64,000 nucleotides of DNA, taken from assembly GCF_000212735.1 (NCBI RefSeq), contig NC_015510.1, forward strand, positions 6,139,001-6,203,000, read 5' to 3'. Below, piece by piece: positions 47,201 through 55,526 of the stretch (positions are counted from its first letter, which is position 1; the number at the start of each line of letters is the position of its first letter). Source of the stretch: Haliscomenobacter hydrossis DSM 1100 (GTDB taxonomy: Bacteria; Bacteroidota; Bacteroidia; Chitinophagales; Saprospiraceae). The notes under the pieces are model-generated. The model had not been told where the DNA came from, did no database searches, and saw nothing but the letters and a program-made list of their open reading frames with translations. A program made the translations under genes and the position numbers.

Positions 47201-47478
47201 GGGTGATTGAAAAATGTAGCTTCTGCGTACAACGCATCCAGGAAGGTAAACTGACTGCAAAACGTGAAGGCCGCAAAGTGAAGGATACCGATGTCAAAAC
47301 TGCTTGCCAAACTGCTTGTCCTACGGGTGCCATCGTCTTTGGTGACCGCAACGACAAAACAGCTGAAGTAGCCAAGCGTTCAGCGCATCCGTTGAATTAC
47401 CTCGCATTGGAGGAGATCAACGTACAATCTTCGGTGACCTATCAAGCAAAGGTGGTCAACCGGAACGAAGCTGTATAA
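44206..47478 (+). CDS. actB: Alternative Complex III subunit ActB, molybdopterin-oxidoreductase-like / iron-sulfur protein
   Basis: At 1090 residues this is a fused protein: an N-terminal molybdopterin-oxidoreductase-like domain and a C-terminal iron-sulfur domain (about 840-1060). A variant twin-arginine motif, NRRDFLKYLGFGLGAATIAA, occurs at about 49-68, well inside the protein rather than at its very start, as is usual in this subunit. Cluster motifs are CIGCGACQVAC, CQHCDNAPCENVCP, CIGTRYCANNCP, and CSFCVQRI with CQTACP, enough for four clusters. ActB forms the periplasmic part of the complex; family members bind no molybdenum cofactor. Strong context with ActA and ActC-F makes the call secure. 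Confidence 0.95.
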   Translation: MKNQNKEIWIGTDQIANDPIYNEITNQEFYERPISEQLADDKTMDLNANRRDFLKYLGFGLGAATIAASCEIPIRKAIPYVIKPDEIVPGVATYYASSFVNGGDYCAILVKTREGRPIKIEGNSLSSVTKGGTSARAQASVLSLYDSGRFDGPYRVKGGKVDRADAKFGKGPSLAQIDKEIMAKLNSGSRVRIVAPTIMSPMTLQAIADFKATYANTEVVIYDPASSSALLQANEQCFGSATIPAYSFDKAEVIVGFECDFLGTWVSPTEFATQYIKNRKITDAKQTKMSRHYQVEAHMSLTGSNADNRILVKPSHQGAAIVALYNEVAALTGGSRVSGPALPAETATKFKAVAKDLVAAKGKALVVSGSNNTGEQVLVNAINAMLDSYGNTITFANASNQRQGQDKNIQKLIREMASGQVDAVFFFEGVNPAYDLPNSDKFRDAAAKVKLKVSLALAPNETALACDFVVPTNHFLESWGDAEPKKGHYSLIQPTIAPLFKTRQAEESLLTWAKSDKLNKDSEQPVYDYLVAFWEANMFPKQNRFTTFQNFWDSTLHDGVFEVPSADVPEFGFGGDVNAAAAKVRKPAADGLELAFFETVTIGDGKYASNPWLQEMPDPIARTVWGNNLAVPLKYEGGIRFTALNDLNQREMYGSADFVEVEAKGQKVTTSAVRQFGQMWDTVGLAIGYGRECTGYQGRAIGDKVGVNVYPMMSIDADGNTQYYAASVKVSESVGKDKDFACVQYHHGMGMTGKDKDGKTIKDQSSGKDLNLDEHTSMTLGAGYQGGIVDRSIVYKAHINELPELIEHIQEKRSEAQHLNDQTLYPFDKYVADRYSQSQWWAMHVDLSACIGCGACQVACVAENNIPVVGKFEVSRHHEMSWLRIDRYFFGDYETPNVVYQPMMCQHCDNAPCENVCPVNATNHSSEGLNQMSYNRCIGTRYCANNCPYKVRRFNWLDYTTADIFPINENYINGEELPYTADNLMRMVLNPDVTVRSRGVIEKCSFCVQRIQEGKLTAKREGRKVKDTDVKTACQTACPTGAIVFGDRNDKTAEVAKRSAHPLNYLALEEINVQSSVTYQAKVVNRNEAV

Positions 47479-47508
47479 ACCTACATTTTTAACCTACGAC
47501 TTTTATAC

Positions 47509-47528
47509 CCCAGGGCCTTAGCCCTGGG
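47509..47528. repeat. REP-like perfect palindrome between actB and actC
   Basis: CCCAGGGC and GCCCTGGG form a perfect 8-base stem around CTTA. It sits in the 65-base gap just before the actC start and could form an intercistronic hairpin. No T-run follows, so it is not a typical terminator. Confidence 0.6.
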
Positions 47529-47543
47529 ACTAACAATAAAATC

Positions 47544-48977
47544 ATGAGTGGACACATTTCTCCAATACGGGAACCCTTAATCACGGGTGCAAAGACGTAC
47601 CACCAAATCACGGAGGACATCTGCGGGCCTACCGAACGTACGCCTTCCGCTGCCTGGATGATTGCTTTCATTCTTGCTGTAACGGGGCTAGCAGTTTATG
47701 TATTCTGTGTAACCTGGACCATTTGGGTAGGGATTGGTTCCTGGAACCTGAACCGTACCATCAACTGGGGTTGGGACATTACCAACTTCGTGTGGTGGGT
47801 AGGTATTGGTCACGCGGGTACGCTGATTTCGGCCATCTTGTTGCTGTTCCGTCAAAAATGGCGGACAGGCGTAAACCGGGCAGCAGAAGCAATGACGATC
47901 TTTGCGGTAATTTGCGCCGGCCAGTTCCCACTGATTCACATGGGACGCCTCTGGTTGGGCTTTTTTATCTTCCCCTATCCGAATACCCGTGGCCCATTGT
48001 GGGTCAACTTTAACTCACCACTGTTGTGGGACGTGTTCGCGATCTCGACGTATTTTACAGTTTCCTTGCTGTTTTGGTATACGGGTTTAGTGCCTGACTT
48101 TGCAACCGTTCGCGACCGTGCTTCCGGGTTCCGCCGCAAAATGTACAATTTCCTAGCTTTTGGCTGGACGGGTTCCGCCAAGCATTGGCAACGTTGGGAA
48201 AGTTTGTCACTGATTCTGGCGGGTTTGGCCACACCGCTGGTACTTTCAGTACACACCATCGTATCCTTTGACTTTGCTACTTCAGTCATTCCAGGATGGC
48301 ACACCACCATCTTTCCTCCATACTTCGTGGCAGGGGCGATCTTCTCTGGTTTTGCCATGGTACAAACCCTGATGTTGATCACGCGTAAAGTGTTGCACCT
48401 GGAGGATTACATCACCCTGGAGCACATCGATAGCATGAACAAGGTGATCCTGGCAACGGGGAACATTGTTGGTGTGGCTTACCTGACCGAGTTGTTCATC
48501 TCCTGGTACTCTGGCTACATTTACGAGCAGTTTGCCTTCTACAACCGTTTGATGGGGCCTTACTTCTGGTCGTACATCGGGATGATGGCCTGTAACGTGA
48601 TTTCTCCGCAGATTTTCTGGAGCAAAAAAATGCGTCAAAATATCACGATTACTTTTGCGATGTCGATTTTTATCAACATCGGGATGTGGTTCGAACGGTT
48701 CGTAATCATTTCTACAACCTTGGCACGCGATTATTTACCATCTTCCTGGAGTTATTATTCCGCTACTTGGGTAGAGGTAGGGCTGTTCATTGGCACTTTG
48801 GGCTTGTTCTCTACTTGTTTCATGATATTCACACGCATTGCACCAGTAGTGGCCATTGCTGAAATCAAGAGTATCCTGAAGAACGCTGGCGACCAGTATG
48901 TGGGCATGAGCAATGCGAAAAAACATGCCCATGCGCACGAACCTGTCGCAACTAAGGACAGCACCGACACGCATTAA
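47544..48977 (+). CDS. actC: Alternative Complex III subunit ActC (NrfD/PsrC-like membrane protein)
   Basis: The 477-residue integral membrane protein has about ten hydrophobic helices, starting at WMIAFILAVTGLAVYVFCVT. It contains family features such as WGWDITNFVWWVGIGHAGTL and VLSVHTIVSFDFATSVIPGW. ActC is an NrfD-family quinol-binding subunit and is thought to form the menaquinol oxidation site with ActB. The C-terminus is His-rich (KKHAHAHEPVATKDSTDTH), which may be a metal-interacting tail. It is followed after 32 bases by actD. Confidence 0.95.
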   Translation: MSGHISPIREPLITGAKTYHQITEDICGPTERTPSAAWMIAFILAVTGLAVYVFCVTWTIWVGIGSWNLNRTINWGWDITNFVWWVGIGHAGTLISAILLLFRQKWRTGVNRAAEAMTIFAVICAGQFPLIHMGRLWLGFFIFPYPNTRGPLWVNFNSPLLWDVFAISTYFTVSLLFWYTGLVPDFATVRDRASGFRRKMYNFLAFGWTGSAKHWQRWESLSLILAGLATPLVLSVHTIVSFDFATSVIPGWHTTIFPPYFVAGAIFSGFAMVQTLMLITRKVLHLEDYITLEHIDSMNKVILATGNIVGVAYLTELFISWYSGYIYEQFAFYNRLMGPYFWSYIGMMACNVISPQIFWSKKMRQNITITFAMSIFINIGMWFERFVIISTTLARDYLPSSWSYYSATWVEVGLFIGTLGLFSTCFMIFTRIAPVVAIAEIKSILKNAGDQYVGMSNAKKHAHAHEPVATKDSTDTH

Positions 48978-49009
48978 CCCAATTCCAGGACATCAAAAAA
49001 CGAAGCGAA

Positions 49010-49543
49010 ATGACAAGATCTCCAAATAAAGATGTACTCTTCGGCCTCTATGATGATGATGCGAAGATCCTGAGTGCAGTAGGCCAAGCTCGTGCTGCAC
49101 ACCTGGACATTTACGATGTGTTCAGCCCTTTTCCTGTTCACGGTATGGAAGATGCTATGGGTTTCACCGAAAGCCGCATTCACCAGGCCGGGTTCGTATA
49201 TGGTCTGATTGGTACCCTAACGGCCTTTTTGGGCATGACCTGGGTTTTTACCAGCGATTGGCCGATCATTTTTGGGGGTAAGCCATACTGGGCTGTACCT
49301 GCGTTCATCCCCGTTACTTTTGAGTTGACGGTTCTTTTTGCAAGCATTGGTATGGTGGTCACCTTCTATACGATTTGTGGAATGGGCCCGGGGATATTGA
49401 ACCCAACCCTGCACGACCGCATCACGGACGATAAATTTTGTTTGGCATTTGATGTAACCGATGCTTCAGATGAAGAGAAAGCTAAATACAGAGCTTTTTT
49501 ACAAGCATCCGGTGCGGAAGAAATTGATCAAAAGCACATTTAA
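49010..49543 (+). CDS. actD: Alternative Complex III subunit ActD (DUF3341)
   Basis: The 177-residue protein matches the DUF3341 family: an N-terminal soluble part (KDVLFGLYDDDAKILSAVGQ; YDVFSPFPVHGMEDAMGF) and two transmembrane helices (AGFVYGLIGTLTAFLGMTWV and VTFELTVLFASIGMVVTFYT). ActD is a small accessory subunit that packs against ActC. Its place between actC and actE is the standard order. Confidence 0.94.
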   Translation: MTRSPNKDVLFGLYDDDAKILSAVGQARAAHLDIYDVFSPFPVHGMEDAMGFTESRIHQAGFVYGLIGTLTAFLGMTWVFTSDWPIIFGGKPYWAVPAFIPVTFELTVLFASIGMVVTFYTICGMGPGILNPTLHDRITDDKFCLAFDVTDASDEEKAKYRAFLQASGAEEIDQKHI

Positions 49544-49585
49544 TCCGGACCGCCGGTCAATGTTTGAACCAAGGAAAATCAAGCA

Positions 49586-50473
49586 ATGATGAAAAATTTT
49601 AAATATATTCTTTACTCGGTAGTGGCTGTCGGACTGCTTTATGCGTGTACTCCTGCGGGTGGCAACTATGCGGGCACGGAATACATGCCCGATATGGCAC
49701 ACTCGGTAGGATATGAGTCGCAATCATACGCCAACTATAAGCGCAACAACTGGGACAGTGCGAGTGTAATCAACCGCAAGTTTTTGTCTCAGCCGATGGA
49801 TCCGGCCTCCGGAACTATCCCGCGTGGTTATGCCGGATTCAGTTATTCTGGGCCGGAAGCTTATGACTCCATCATGAACATCCTCAGAGGTGGCAATCAA
49901 CTCAATGCCATTGCCGTACCGGTGAATGGTAAGGTGCCTTACCACTACGGAGATACGGAAGATGAGCGCATTCGTGCCAGCAAAGATATTGTAGGCAATC
50001 CATTCCCGATTTCGGAAGCTGGCCTGGCCAAAGGCAAAGAACTGTACGACATTTACTGTGGCATTTGTCATGGGGAAAAAGCTGACGGTGCTGGTTATTT
50101 GGTGCGTGATGCCAATCCGGCTAAAGGCGATCTGGGTGGTGTTTATCCTGCTGCTCCGGCCAATTTTATGCTGGATACGTTTTACATCTCTACCAATGGT
50201 CGTTTTTACCATGCCATCATGTACGGCAAAAACGTCATGGGTGGATACGCCGAAAAGTTGAGCTTCGAAGAAAGATGGCAAGTGATTCACTACATCCGCT
50301 CCTTACAAGCTACAGCCAAGGGTTTGGCCTATAGTGCAAGTGCAAATACCCTGAATCCAAATTTTGGTGTACCTGCAGCACAGGTCAAAAAAATCGCTTC
50401 AGCTCCGGTTTCAGCACCAGCACCATCCAACAGTGGTGGCGGTGGTGGAAACAAACCAAAGGGTGGTAAGTAA
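49586..50473 (+). CDS. actE: Alternative Complex III subunit ActE, monohaem cytochrome c lipoprotein
   Basis: The 295-residue protein has a lipoprotein signal (ILYSVVAVGLLYACTPAGGN, lipobox Cys near 21). The single haem site CGICHG lies near residue 157 in GKELYDIYCGICHGEKADGA, and the distal Met is probably in AIMYGKNVMGGYAEKL. It carries electrons on the periplasmic side toward the terminal oxidase. The C-terminus is low-complexity, rich in Ser, Pro and Gly, ending GGGGGNKPKGGK. Confidence 0.94.
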   Translation: MMKNFKYILYSVVAVGLLYACTPAGGNYAGTEYMPDMAHSVGYESQSYANYKRNNWDSASVINRKFLSQPMDPASGTIPRGYAGFSYSGPEAYDSIMNILRGGNQLNAIAVPVNGKVPYHYGDTEDERIRASKDIVGNPFPISEAGLAKGKELYDIYCGICHGEKADGAGYLVRDANPAKGDLGGVYPAAPANFMLDTFYISTNGRFYHAIMYGKNVMGGYAEKLSFEERWQVIHYIRSLQATAKGLAYSASANTLNPNFGVPAAQVKKIASAPVSAPAPSNSGGGGGNKPKGGK

Positions 50474-50517
50474 TTGATGTCAATCATTTTGAAGAAAAAA
50501 CAAATAACCGACGAGCA

Positions 50518-51846
50518 ATGAACCAATTTACCTTCGAAGCCAAGCAAAAGACTTTCCTGCTCGGGTTTATGATACTCGGTCTGTTGTGCCTGGTGGTGTC
50601 CTATTTCGCTGATTCGGAACCCATGCATGTGCGTTTCTGGACCAACTATTTGCACAATACCGTTTTTTTTACGGGTATTGCAGGTATTTCTATGTTCATC
50701 CTTTCTGCCTTCACTACCGCATGGGCTGGGTGGCACACCGGGATGAAACGGGTTTGGGAAGCATTTTCACTGTTTCTCATTCCAGCCTTGATCCTGTTTT
50801 TGCCGATCATTATTGGCCTGTGGGGACATTGGCACCATTTGTACCATTGGGCTGATCCACATGCTGTGGAAACGGATACCATCATCAAGGGAAAATCCAG
50901 TTTTTTGAACAAGTACTGGTTTACCTTCGGAACCCTCATTATTGTGGGTGGCTGGGCTTATTTTGCGCACAAAAACCGTGGTTTTTCGTTGGCTGAAGAC
51001 GAAAATGGCCAGGGCATTTCCGACAACTTCTGGCACCACCGCAAAATGCGGATTTATGCGGCCATCTTTTTGCCCATCTTTGGGTTTACCAGTGCGGCCA
51101 TGATCTGGCAGTGGGTAATGTCGGTAGATGCACACTGGTATTCCACCCTGTTTGCCTGGTACAGTGCGGCCAGTTGGTTCATTGCCGCGATGGCGATTAC
51201 GATCCTGATGATGATGTACTTGAAAGGTCGGGGTTATTTTGAGCACGTTACGGAAAACCACTTGCACGATTTGGGCAAATACCTTTTTGCCATCAGCATC
51301 TTTTGGACTTACATGTGGTTTTCTCAGTATATGTTGATTTGGTATGCCAACATTGGGGAAGAAACCATTTACTTCCGCCAACGTTTGGACAATTACCGGC
51401 CGCTGTTTTTTGGCAACTTGATCATCAACTTCGTTTTGCCCTTTTTTATCCTCTTGCGGAATGACAACAAGCGCAAATACGGACCAATGGCCATTGCTGC
51501 CATCCTGACCTTGTTTGGCCACTGGTTGGATTTTTTCCTGATGATCAAACCTGGCGCACGCCTAACCGCGATTGAAGCTGCTGCTGAACATGCAGGAGGG
51601 CATGGTGGGGAAGCAGCCGAAGCAAGTCACCAGTTCCTGAATTTTGCCTTCGGATTTACGACTCCAGGTTTGTTAGAAATTGGTATTTTCCTAGGCTTTT
51701 TGGCAGGATTTGTATATTTTGTATTCAAGCAGCTTGAAAAAGCAGCACTCGTTCCACAGAACGATCCATATTTGGATGAGGCAATGCACCACTCCGTGTG
51801 GCCTTATCCAGAAGATGGACACGGTGCTCACGATGCGCACCACTAG
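50518..51846 (+). CDS. actF: Alternative Complex III subunit ActF (NrfD-like membrane protein)
   Basis: The 442-residue membrane protein has about ten hydrophobic helices (FLLGFMILGLLCLVVSYFAD; VFFTGIAGISMFILSAFTTA) and a His-rich segment near HHLYHWADPHAVETD. ActF is a second NrfD-related subunit that pairs with ActC in the membrane. The C-terminus is His/Glu-rich (AEHAGGHGGEAAEA; DGHGAHDAHH). It closes the Act block; coxB starts about 100 bases later. Confidence 0.94.
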   Translation: MNQFTFEAKQKTFLLGFMILGLLCLVVSYFADSEPMHVRFWTNYLHNTVFFTGIAGISMFILSAFTTAWAGWHTGMKRVWEAFSLFLIPALILFLPIIIGLWGHWHHLYHWADPHAVETDTIIKGKSSFLNKYWFTFGTLIIVGGWAYFAHKNRGFSLAEDENGQGISDNFWHHRKMRIYAAIFLPIFGFTSAAMIWQWVMSVDAHWYSTLFAWYSAASWFIAAMAITILMMMYLKGRGYFEHVTENHLHDLGKYLFAISIFWTYMWFSQYMLIWYANIGEETIYFRQRLDNYRPLFFGNLIINFVLPFFILLRNDNKRKYGPMAIAAILTLFGHWLDFFLMIKPGARLTAIEAAAEHAGGHGGEAAEASHQFLNFAFGFTTPGLLEIGIFLGFLAGFVYFVFKQLEKAALVPQNDPYLDEAMHHSVWPYPEDGHGAHDAHH

Positions 51847-51911
51847 TTTAGATTATTTCTAAACAAGTAAAATGCATCCTTGTATTGAGATTCATCATTG
51901 AATCTTAGTTG

Positions 51912-51919
51912 TAAATTTG
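51912..51919 (+). promoter_or_regulatory. candidate -7 box upstream of coxB
   Basis: TAAATTTG fits the TAnnTTTG -7 consensus 25 bases before the coxB ATG, but no clear -33 element is seen. Palindromes GTTTAGA/TCTAAAC (about 51847-51864) and AGATTCA/TGAATCT occur upstream. An internal promoter for the oxidase part of the cluster is possible. Confidence 0.4.
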
Positions 51920-51943
51920 AATTTGATTAAAACCTAAAGAATA

Positions 51944-53431
51944 ATGACTGCTTTGCTCGTATTCTTAAGTCTCATCCTGATTGCTGTGATTGCCATCCAA
52001 ATTGGCAAGGTAACCGAATTGGCGGCAAAAATTCGGGGTGAGGAAGAAATGCAGGAGATCATCAACGGTAGGCAAGGGATCTACATGTTTGTGTTTATGA
52101 TTGCCTTTTTGGTGCTCACGGCCTATACTGGTGCATTGTACAAGAACTATTACTTGGGGTATGGCCCAATGACAGCAGCTTCGGCGCATGGGGGCAAGAT
52201 TGACGCCATGTTCAATGTTACCTTGATCATTTGCGGAATCGTGTTTGTTATCACCCAGATCCTGCTGTTTTATTACGCCTGGAAATATTCTGGCCGTCGA
52301 AATGCCAAGGCAAGATTTATTTCCCACGACAACAAGCTGGAGATAATCTGGACAATGATCCCTGCAATAGTGATGGCGTTTCTGGTTGTCCGCGGTTTGG
52401 ACGCCTGGAACGAAATTATGGCTGATATTCAGCCGGGTGAAGACTATATGGAAATTGAAGCAACCGGTTTCCAATTTGGTTGGGCCCTGCGCTATCCAGG
52501 ACCAGATGGTAAATTGGGTACCAAGAATTTCAGACTCATCTCCGGCGCTAACCCATTGGGCCAAGACTGGACCGATGAAAAGAACGTCGACGATTTTCAT
52601 GCCGACGAACTGGTGTTGCCCAAAGGAAAGAAGATTCGGGTGCGGATCACCTCTAAAGATGTGTTGCACAACTTCTACCTACCCCATTTCCGGGTAAAAA
52701 TGGATGCCATTCCCGGTATTCCTACCTACTTTGTTTTTGAACCACAAAAAACAAACGAGGAATTCCGCGAGCAATTGCGCAACTATCCTGAATACCAGGT
52801 GCCTTCCGACCCAAAAGACCCAAATTCCAAACCGAAGTGGGAGGCATTTGACTATGAACTCGCTTGCGCGGAGCTTTGTGGTAACAGCCACTTTGCCATG
52901 CGCAAAACAGTGCGAATTGTGGAACCGGATGCTTATGAAATGTGGGCTGCCCAGCAAAAATCCTATTATTTGAGCAACATCCGTTTCAAGGATGAAGATC
53001 CGAACAAAGAAAAACTGTTCTCTTCAGAAATCGAAACCCGGAAAGAAGAATTCATCGAAGCACTGGATACCGCGCTGACGACCGCCAAAAAGACCGTACA
53101 ATTCAGCTACGTCACTTTTGCAACAGGTTCAGAAAAACTCACCGGCGTTTCTCGCTACGAGTTGGACAACCTGGTCGAAGCGATGAAAGAGAAGAAAGGG
53201 TTGAAAATCCAACTTGCCGGTCATACTGATGACATCGGTGAAGATGCGCAAAACCTGGCACTTTCTCAAAAAAGAGCCGATGCAGTGATGAAGTACCTGG
53301 TAAGCAAGGGTGTTGATGCCAGTCGTCTAAGTGCCAAAGGTTTTGGTGAAAGCCAACCCGTGGCAGCAAACGACAGCGATGACAACCGCGCGCAAAACCG
53401 CCGCACGGAATTCCGTGTAGTTGGTCAATAA
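51944..53431 (+). CDS. coxB: cytochrome c oxidase subunit II with C-terminal OmpA-like domain
   Basis: Residues 1-330 form a subunit II: hydrophobic helices (MFVFMIAFLVLTAYTGALY; MFNVTLIICGIVFVITQILL; IIWTMIPAIVMAFLVV) and a cupredoxin domain with the CuA ligands H242 in VLHNFYLPHF and C308, C312, H316 and M319 in CAELCGNSHFAM. After a charged linker, residues about 385-495 are an OmpA-like peptidoglycan-binding domain: FSYVTFATGSEKLTG, LAGHTDDIGEDAQNLALSQK, RADAVMKYL, LSAKGFGESQPVAAN and NRRTEFRVVG. Subunit II normally ends after the cupredoxin domain. Anchoring of the oxidase to peptidoglycan is inferred. It receives electrons from Act or cytochrome c. Confidence 0.95.
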   Translation: MTALLVFLSLILIAVIAIQIGKVTELAAKIRGEEEMQEIINGRQGIYMFVFMIAFLVLTAYTGALYKNYYLGYGPMTAASAHGGKIDAMFNVTLIICGIVFVITQILLFYYAWKYSGRRNAKARFISHDNKLEIIWTMIPAIVMAFLVVRGLDAWNEIMADIQPGEDYMEIEATGFQFGWALRYPGPDGKLGTKNFRLISGANPLGQDWTDEKNVDDFHADELVLPKGKKIRVRITSKDVLHNFYLPHFRVKMDAIPGIPTYFVFEPQKTNEEFREQLRNYPEYQVPSDPKDPNSKPKWEAFDYELACAELCGNSHFAMRKTVRIVEPDAYEMWAAQQKSYYLSNIRFKDEDPNKEKLFSSEIETRKEEFIEALDTALTTAKKTVQFSYVTFATGSEKLTGVSRYELDNLVEAMKEKKGLKIQLAGHTDDIGEDAQNLALSQKRADAVMKYLVSKGVDASRLSAKGFGESQPVAANDSDDNRAQNRRTEFRVVGQ

Positions 53432-53546
53432 AGTTAAAGTGTATATGCTGAAATATTGAACCAAGTGGGTTCAATTGAGTTGTTGTTATGGAAAATGGCT
53501 CAATTTTAAAGTTTAGCATTGTAAACGTATTTAAAACATTCAGTCG

Positions 53547-55403
53547 ATGGCTCACGTAGCAAACCATCCAATGACGCAGGAAGAAGAGCTGATTGAAAAG
53601 CTGGGATATGATGATCATTTTCACGAACATCACGAAGGCGATCGCTATCAGTCCAACTTCATCAATACCTATGTATTTAGCATGGACCACAAGATCATTG
53701 CCAAACAATTCCTGATCACCGGGATGTTTTGGGCTTTGATTGGTGCGGGCATGTCTTTGATTTTCCGTTTGCAATTGGGCTTTCCGGAGGAAAGTATGGC
53801 CTGGTTGAAACCTTTGTTGGGCAAATGGATCATCATCAATGCGGAAACCGGAATGGGAACACTCTCGCAAGATTTCTATTATGCGTTGGTGACCATGCAC
53901 GGAACCATCCTGGTGTTCTTTGTATTGACTGCCGGATTGAGCGGCACTTTCAGTAACTTGCTCATTCCGTTACAGTTGGGTGCGCGAGACATGGCTTCGC
54001 CATTTTTGAACATGCTTTCCTACTGGTTTTTCTTCATGTCGGGATTGATCATGTTCTTCTCGCTCTTTGTGAGTACCGGGCCATTCTCCGGTGGTTGGAC
54101 GGCCTACCCGCCGCTCAGCGCATTGCCACAAGCCTCGGCAGGTTCTGGCGCAGGGATGACCTTATGGTTGCTCAGCCTGGTGTTTTTTGTGGTCTCGGTT
54201 CTTTTGGGTGGTATCAACTACATCACTACGGTATTGAACTTGCGTACCAAGGGGATGACCATGTGGCGGATGCCATTGACCATTTGGGCATTTTTTGTAA
54301 CGGCCATCATCGGTCTGCTCTCTTTCCCCGTGTTGGTATCTGGCTTCTTGCTGCTGATGTTCGACCGTGGGATGGGCACCAGCTTCTACCTGAGCGAAAT
54401 TTTTGTAGGTGGTCAGGCGCTTGATCACGTAGGTGGTAGCCCCGTATTGTACCAGCACTTGTTCTGGTTTCTGGGTCACCCTGAAGTGTACATCATCATT
54501 CTGCCAGCGATGGGCTTGGTTTCAGAAGTACTTGCGGTACATGCACGCAAACCCATCTTTGGCTATAAAGCAATGGTATTTTCAATTTTGGCCATTGCGT
54601 TTTTGTCCTTTATTGTATGGGCCCACCACATGTTTATGTCTGGGGTTAACCCATTCATCTCCAACTTCTTCGTTGTATTCACCTTGATTATTGCGGTGCC
54701 TTCAGCGGTGAAAGTATTCAACTGGATTTCTACGATTTACGCCAGTAATTTCCGCTTTACGGCGGCCAGTATGTTTGCGATTGGGTTTGTTTCGATGTTC
54801 ATTTCGGGTGGTTTAACGGGAATTTTCCTGGGTAACTCGGCAATTGACATCCAACAGCACGATACGTATTTCGTAGTGGCCCACTTCCACATTGTAATGG
54901 GCGTTGCCGCATTCTTTGGGATGTTTGCGGGTATATACAACTGGTTCCCCAAAATGTACGGACGTTTCATGAACGAAACCCTGGGCAAGATTCACTTCTG
55001 GGGTACGATGATTGGAGCTTACGCCATTTTCTGGCCTATGCACTATATTGGTATGGCTGGGGTGCCACGCCGTTACTATCGGTTCGATACGTTTGCCTCT
55101 TTTTCTCATTTCGATGATTTGAATAAATTCATTACGATCGCAGCCATCGCTACGTTTGCGTTCCAGGTTTTGTTTGTAGTCAATTTCTTCTACAGCATCT
55201 GGAAAGGCAAAAAAATGACCAATCCTAACCCTTGGGGAGCTACTACCCTGGAGTGGACGACGAACATCAAACCCGTACACGGCAACTGGACGGGTAAAAT
55301 TCCAACCGTTCACCGTTGGGCGTACGATTATGGCAAGGATGGCAAAGAGTTTATCTCCCAAATCACCCCATTGGCCGAAGGAGAAGTGGCTGGAGACCAC
55401 TAA
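53547..55403 (+). CDS. coxA: cytochrome c oxidase subunit I
   Basis: The 618-residue haem-copper oxidase core shows the expected ligands and motifs: a low-spin haem His in TMHGTILVFFVLTAGLSG, the CuB His-Tyr pair in WFLGHPEVYIIILP, CuB His-His in VWAHHMFMSG, and haem a3 and low-spin haem ligands in HDTYFVVAHFHIVMG. Twelve or so membrane helices are visible. The HPEVYI motif identifies it as an A-family oxidase. It reduces oxygen to water and pumps protons. It follows coxB after 115 bases, a gap containing the perfect 8-base palindrome ATTGAACC/GGTTCAAT (53455-53475). Confidence 0.97.
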   Translation: MAHVANHPMTQEEELIEKLGYDDHFHEHHEGDRYQSNFINTYVFSMDHKIIAKQFLITGMFWALIGAGMSLIFRLQLGFPEESMAWLKPLLGKWIIINAETGMGTLSQDFYYALVTMHGTILVFFVLTAGLSGTFSNLLIPLQLGARDMASPFLNMLSYWFFFMSGLIMFFSLFVSTGPFSGGWTAYPPLSALPQASAGSGAGMTLWLLSLVFFVVSVLLGGINYITTVLNLRTKGMTMWRMPLTIWAFFVTAIIGLLSFPVLVSGFLLLMFDRGMGTSFYLSEIFVGGQALDHVGGSPVLYQHLFWFLGHPEVYIIILPAMGLVSEVLAVHARKPIFGYKAMVFSILAIAFLSFIVWAHHMFMSGVNPFISNFFVVFTLIIAVPSAVKVFNWISTIYASNFRFTAASMFAIGFVSMFISGGLTGIFLGNSAIDIQQHDTYFVVAHFHIVMGVAAFFGMFAGIYNWFPKMYGRFMNETLGKIHFWGTMIGAYAIFWPMHYIGMAGVPRRYYRFDTFASFSHFDDLNKFITIAAIATFAFQVLFVVNFFYSIWKGKKMTNPNPWGATTLEWTTNIKPVHGNWTGKIPTVHRWAYDYGKDGKEFISQITPLAEGEVAGDH

Positions 55404-55469
55404 ACTGGTACAACAGCACAATAGCGAATGCGCTATTTGAGTAGAAAAATTTGATCATTATCATAAAGA

Positions 55470-55509
55470 GGAGGCCAAATGCCCTCAATGTGTATTTGGC
55501 TTCCTTTTT
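55470..55509 (+). terminator. rho-independent terminator between coxA and ctaB
   Basis: Arms GGAGGCCAAAT (55470-55480) and ATTTGGCTTCC (55494-55504), with one wobble pair, are followed by TTTTT. It splits the cluster so that ctaB and the downstream genes may be at lower level or have their own promoter. A smaller stem, AATAGCG/CGCTATT, precedes it near 55422-55439. Confidence 0.75.
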
Positions 55510-55526
55510 AATACTTTCTGACAACA

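Noticed and set aside
45898-47310. 470-codon minus-strand open frame opposite actB
   Set aside because: actB is well supported by cluster motifs and context; the antisense frame has only low-complexity Val/Ile/Thr-rich sequence.
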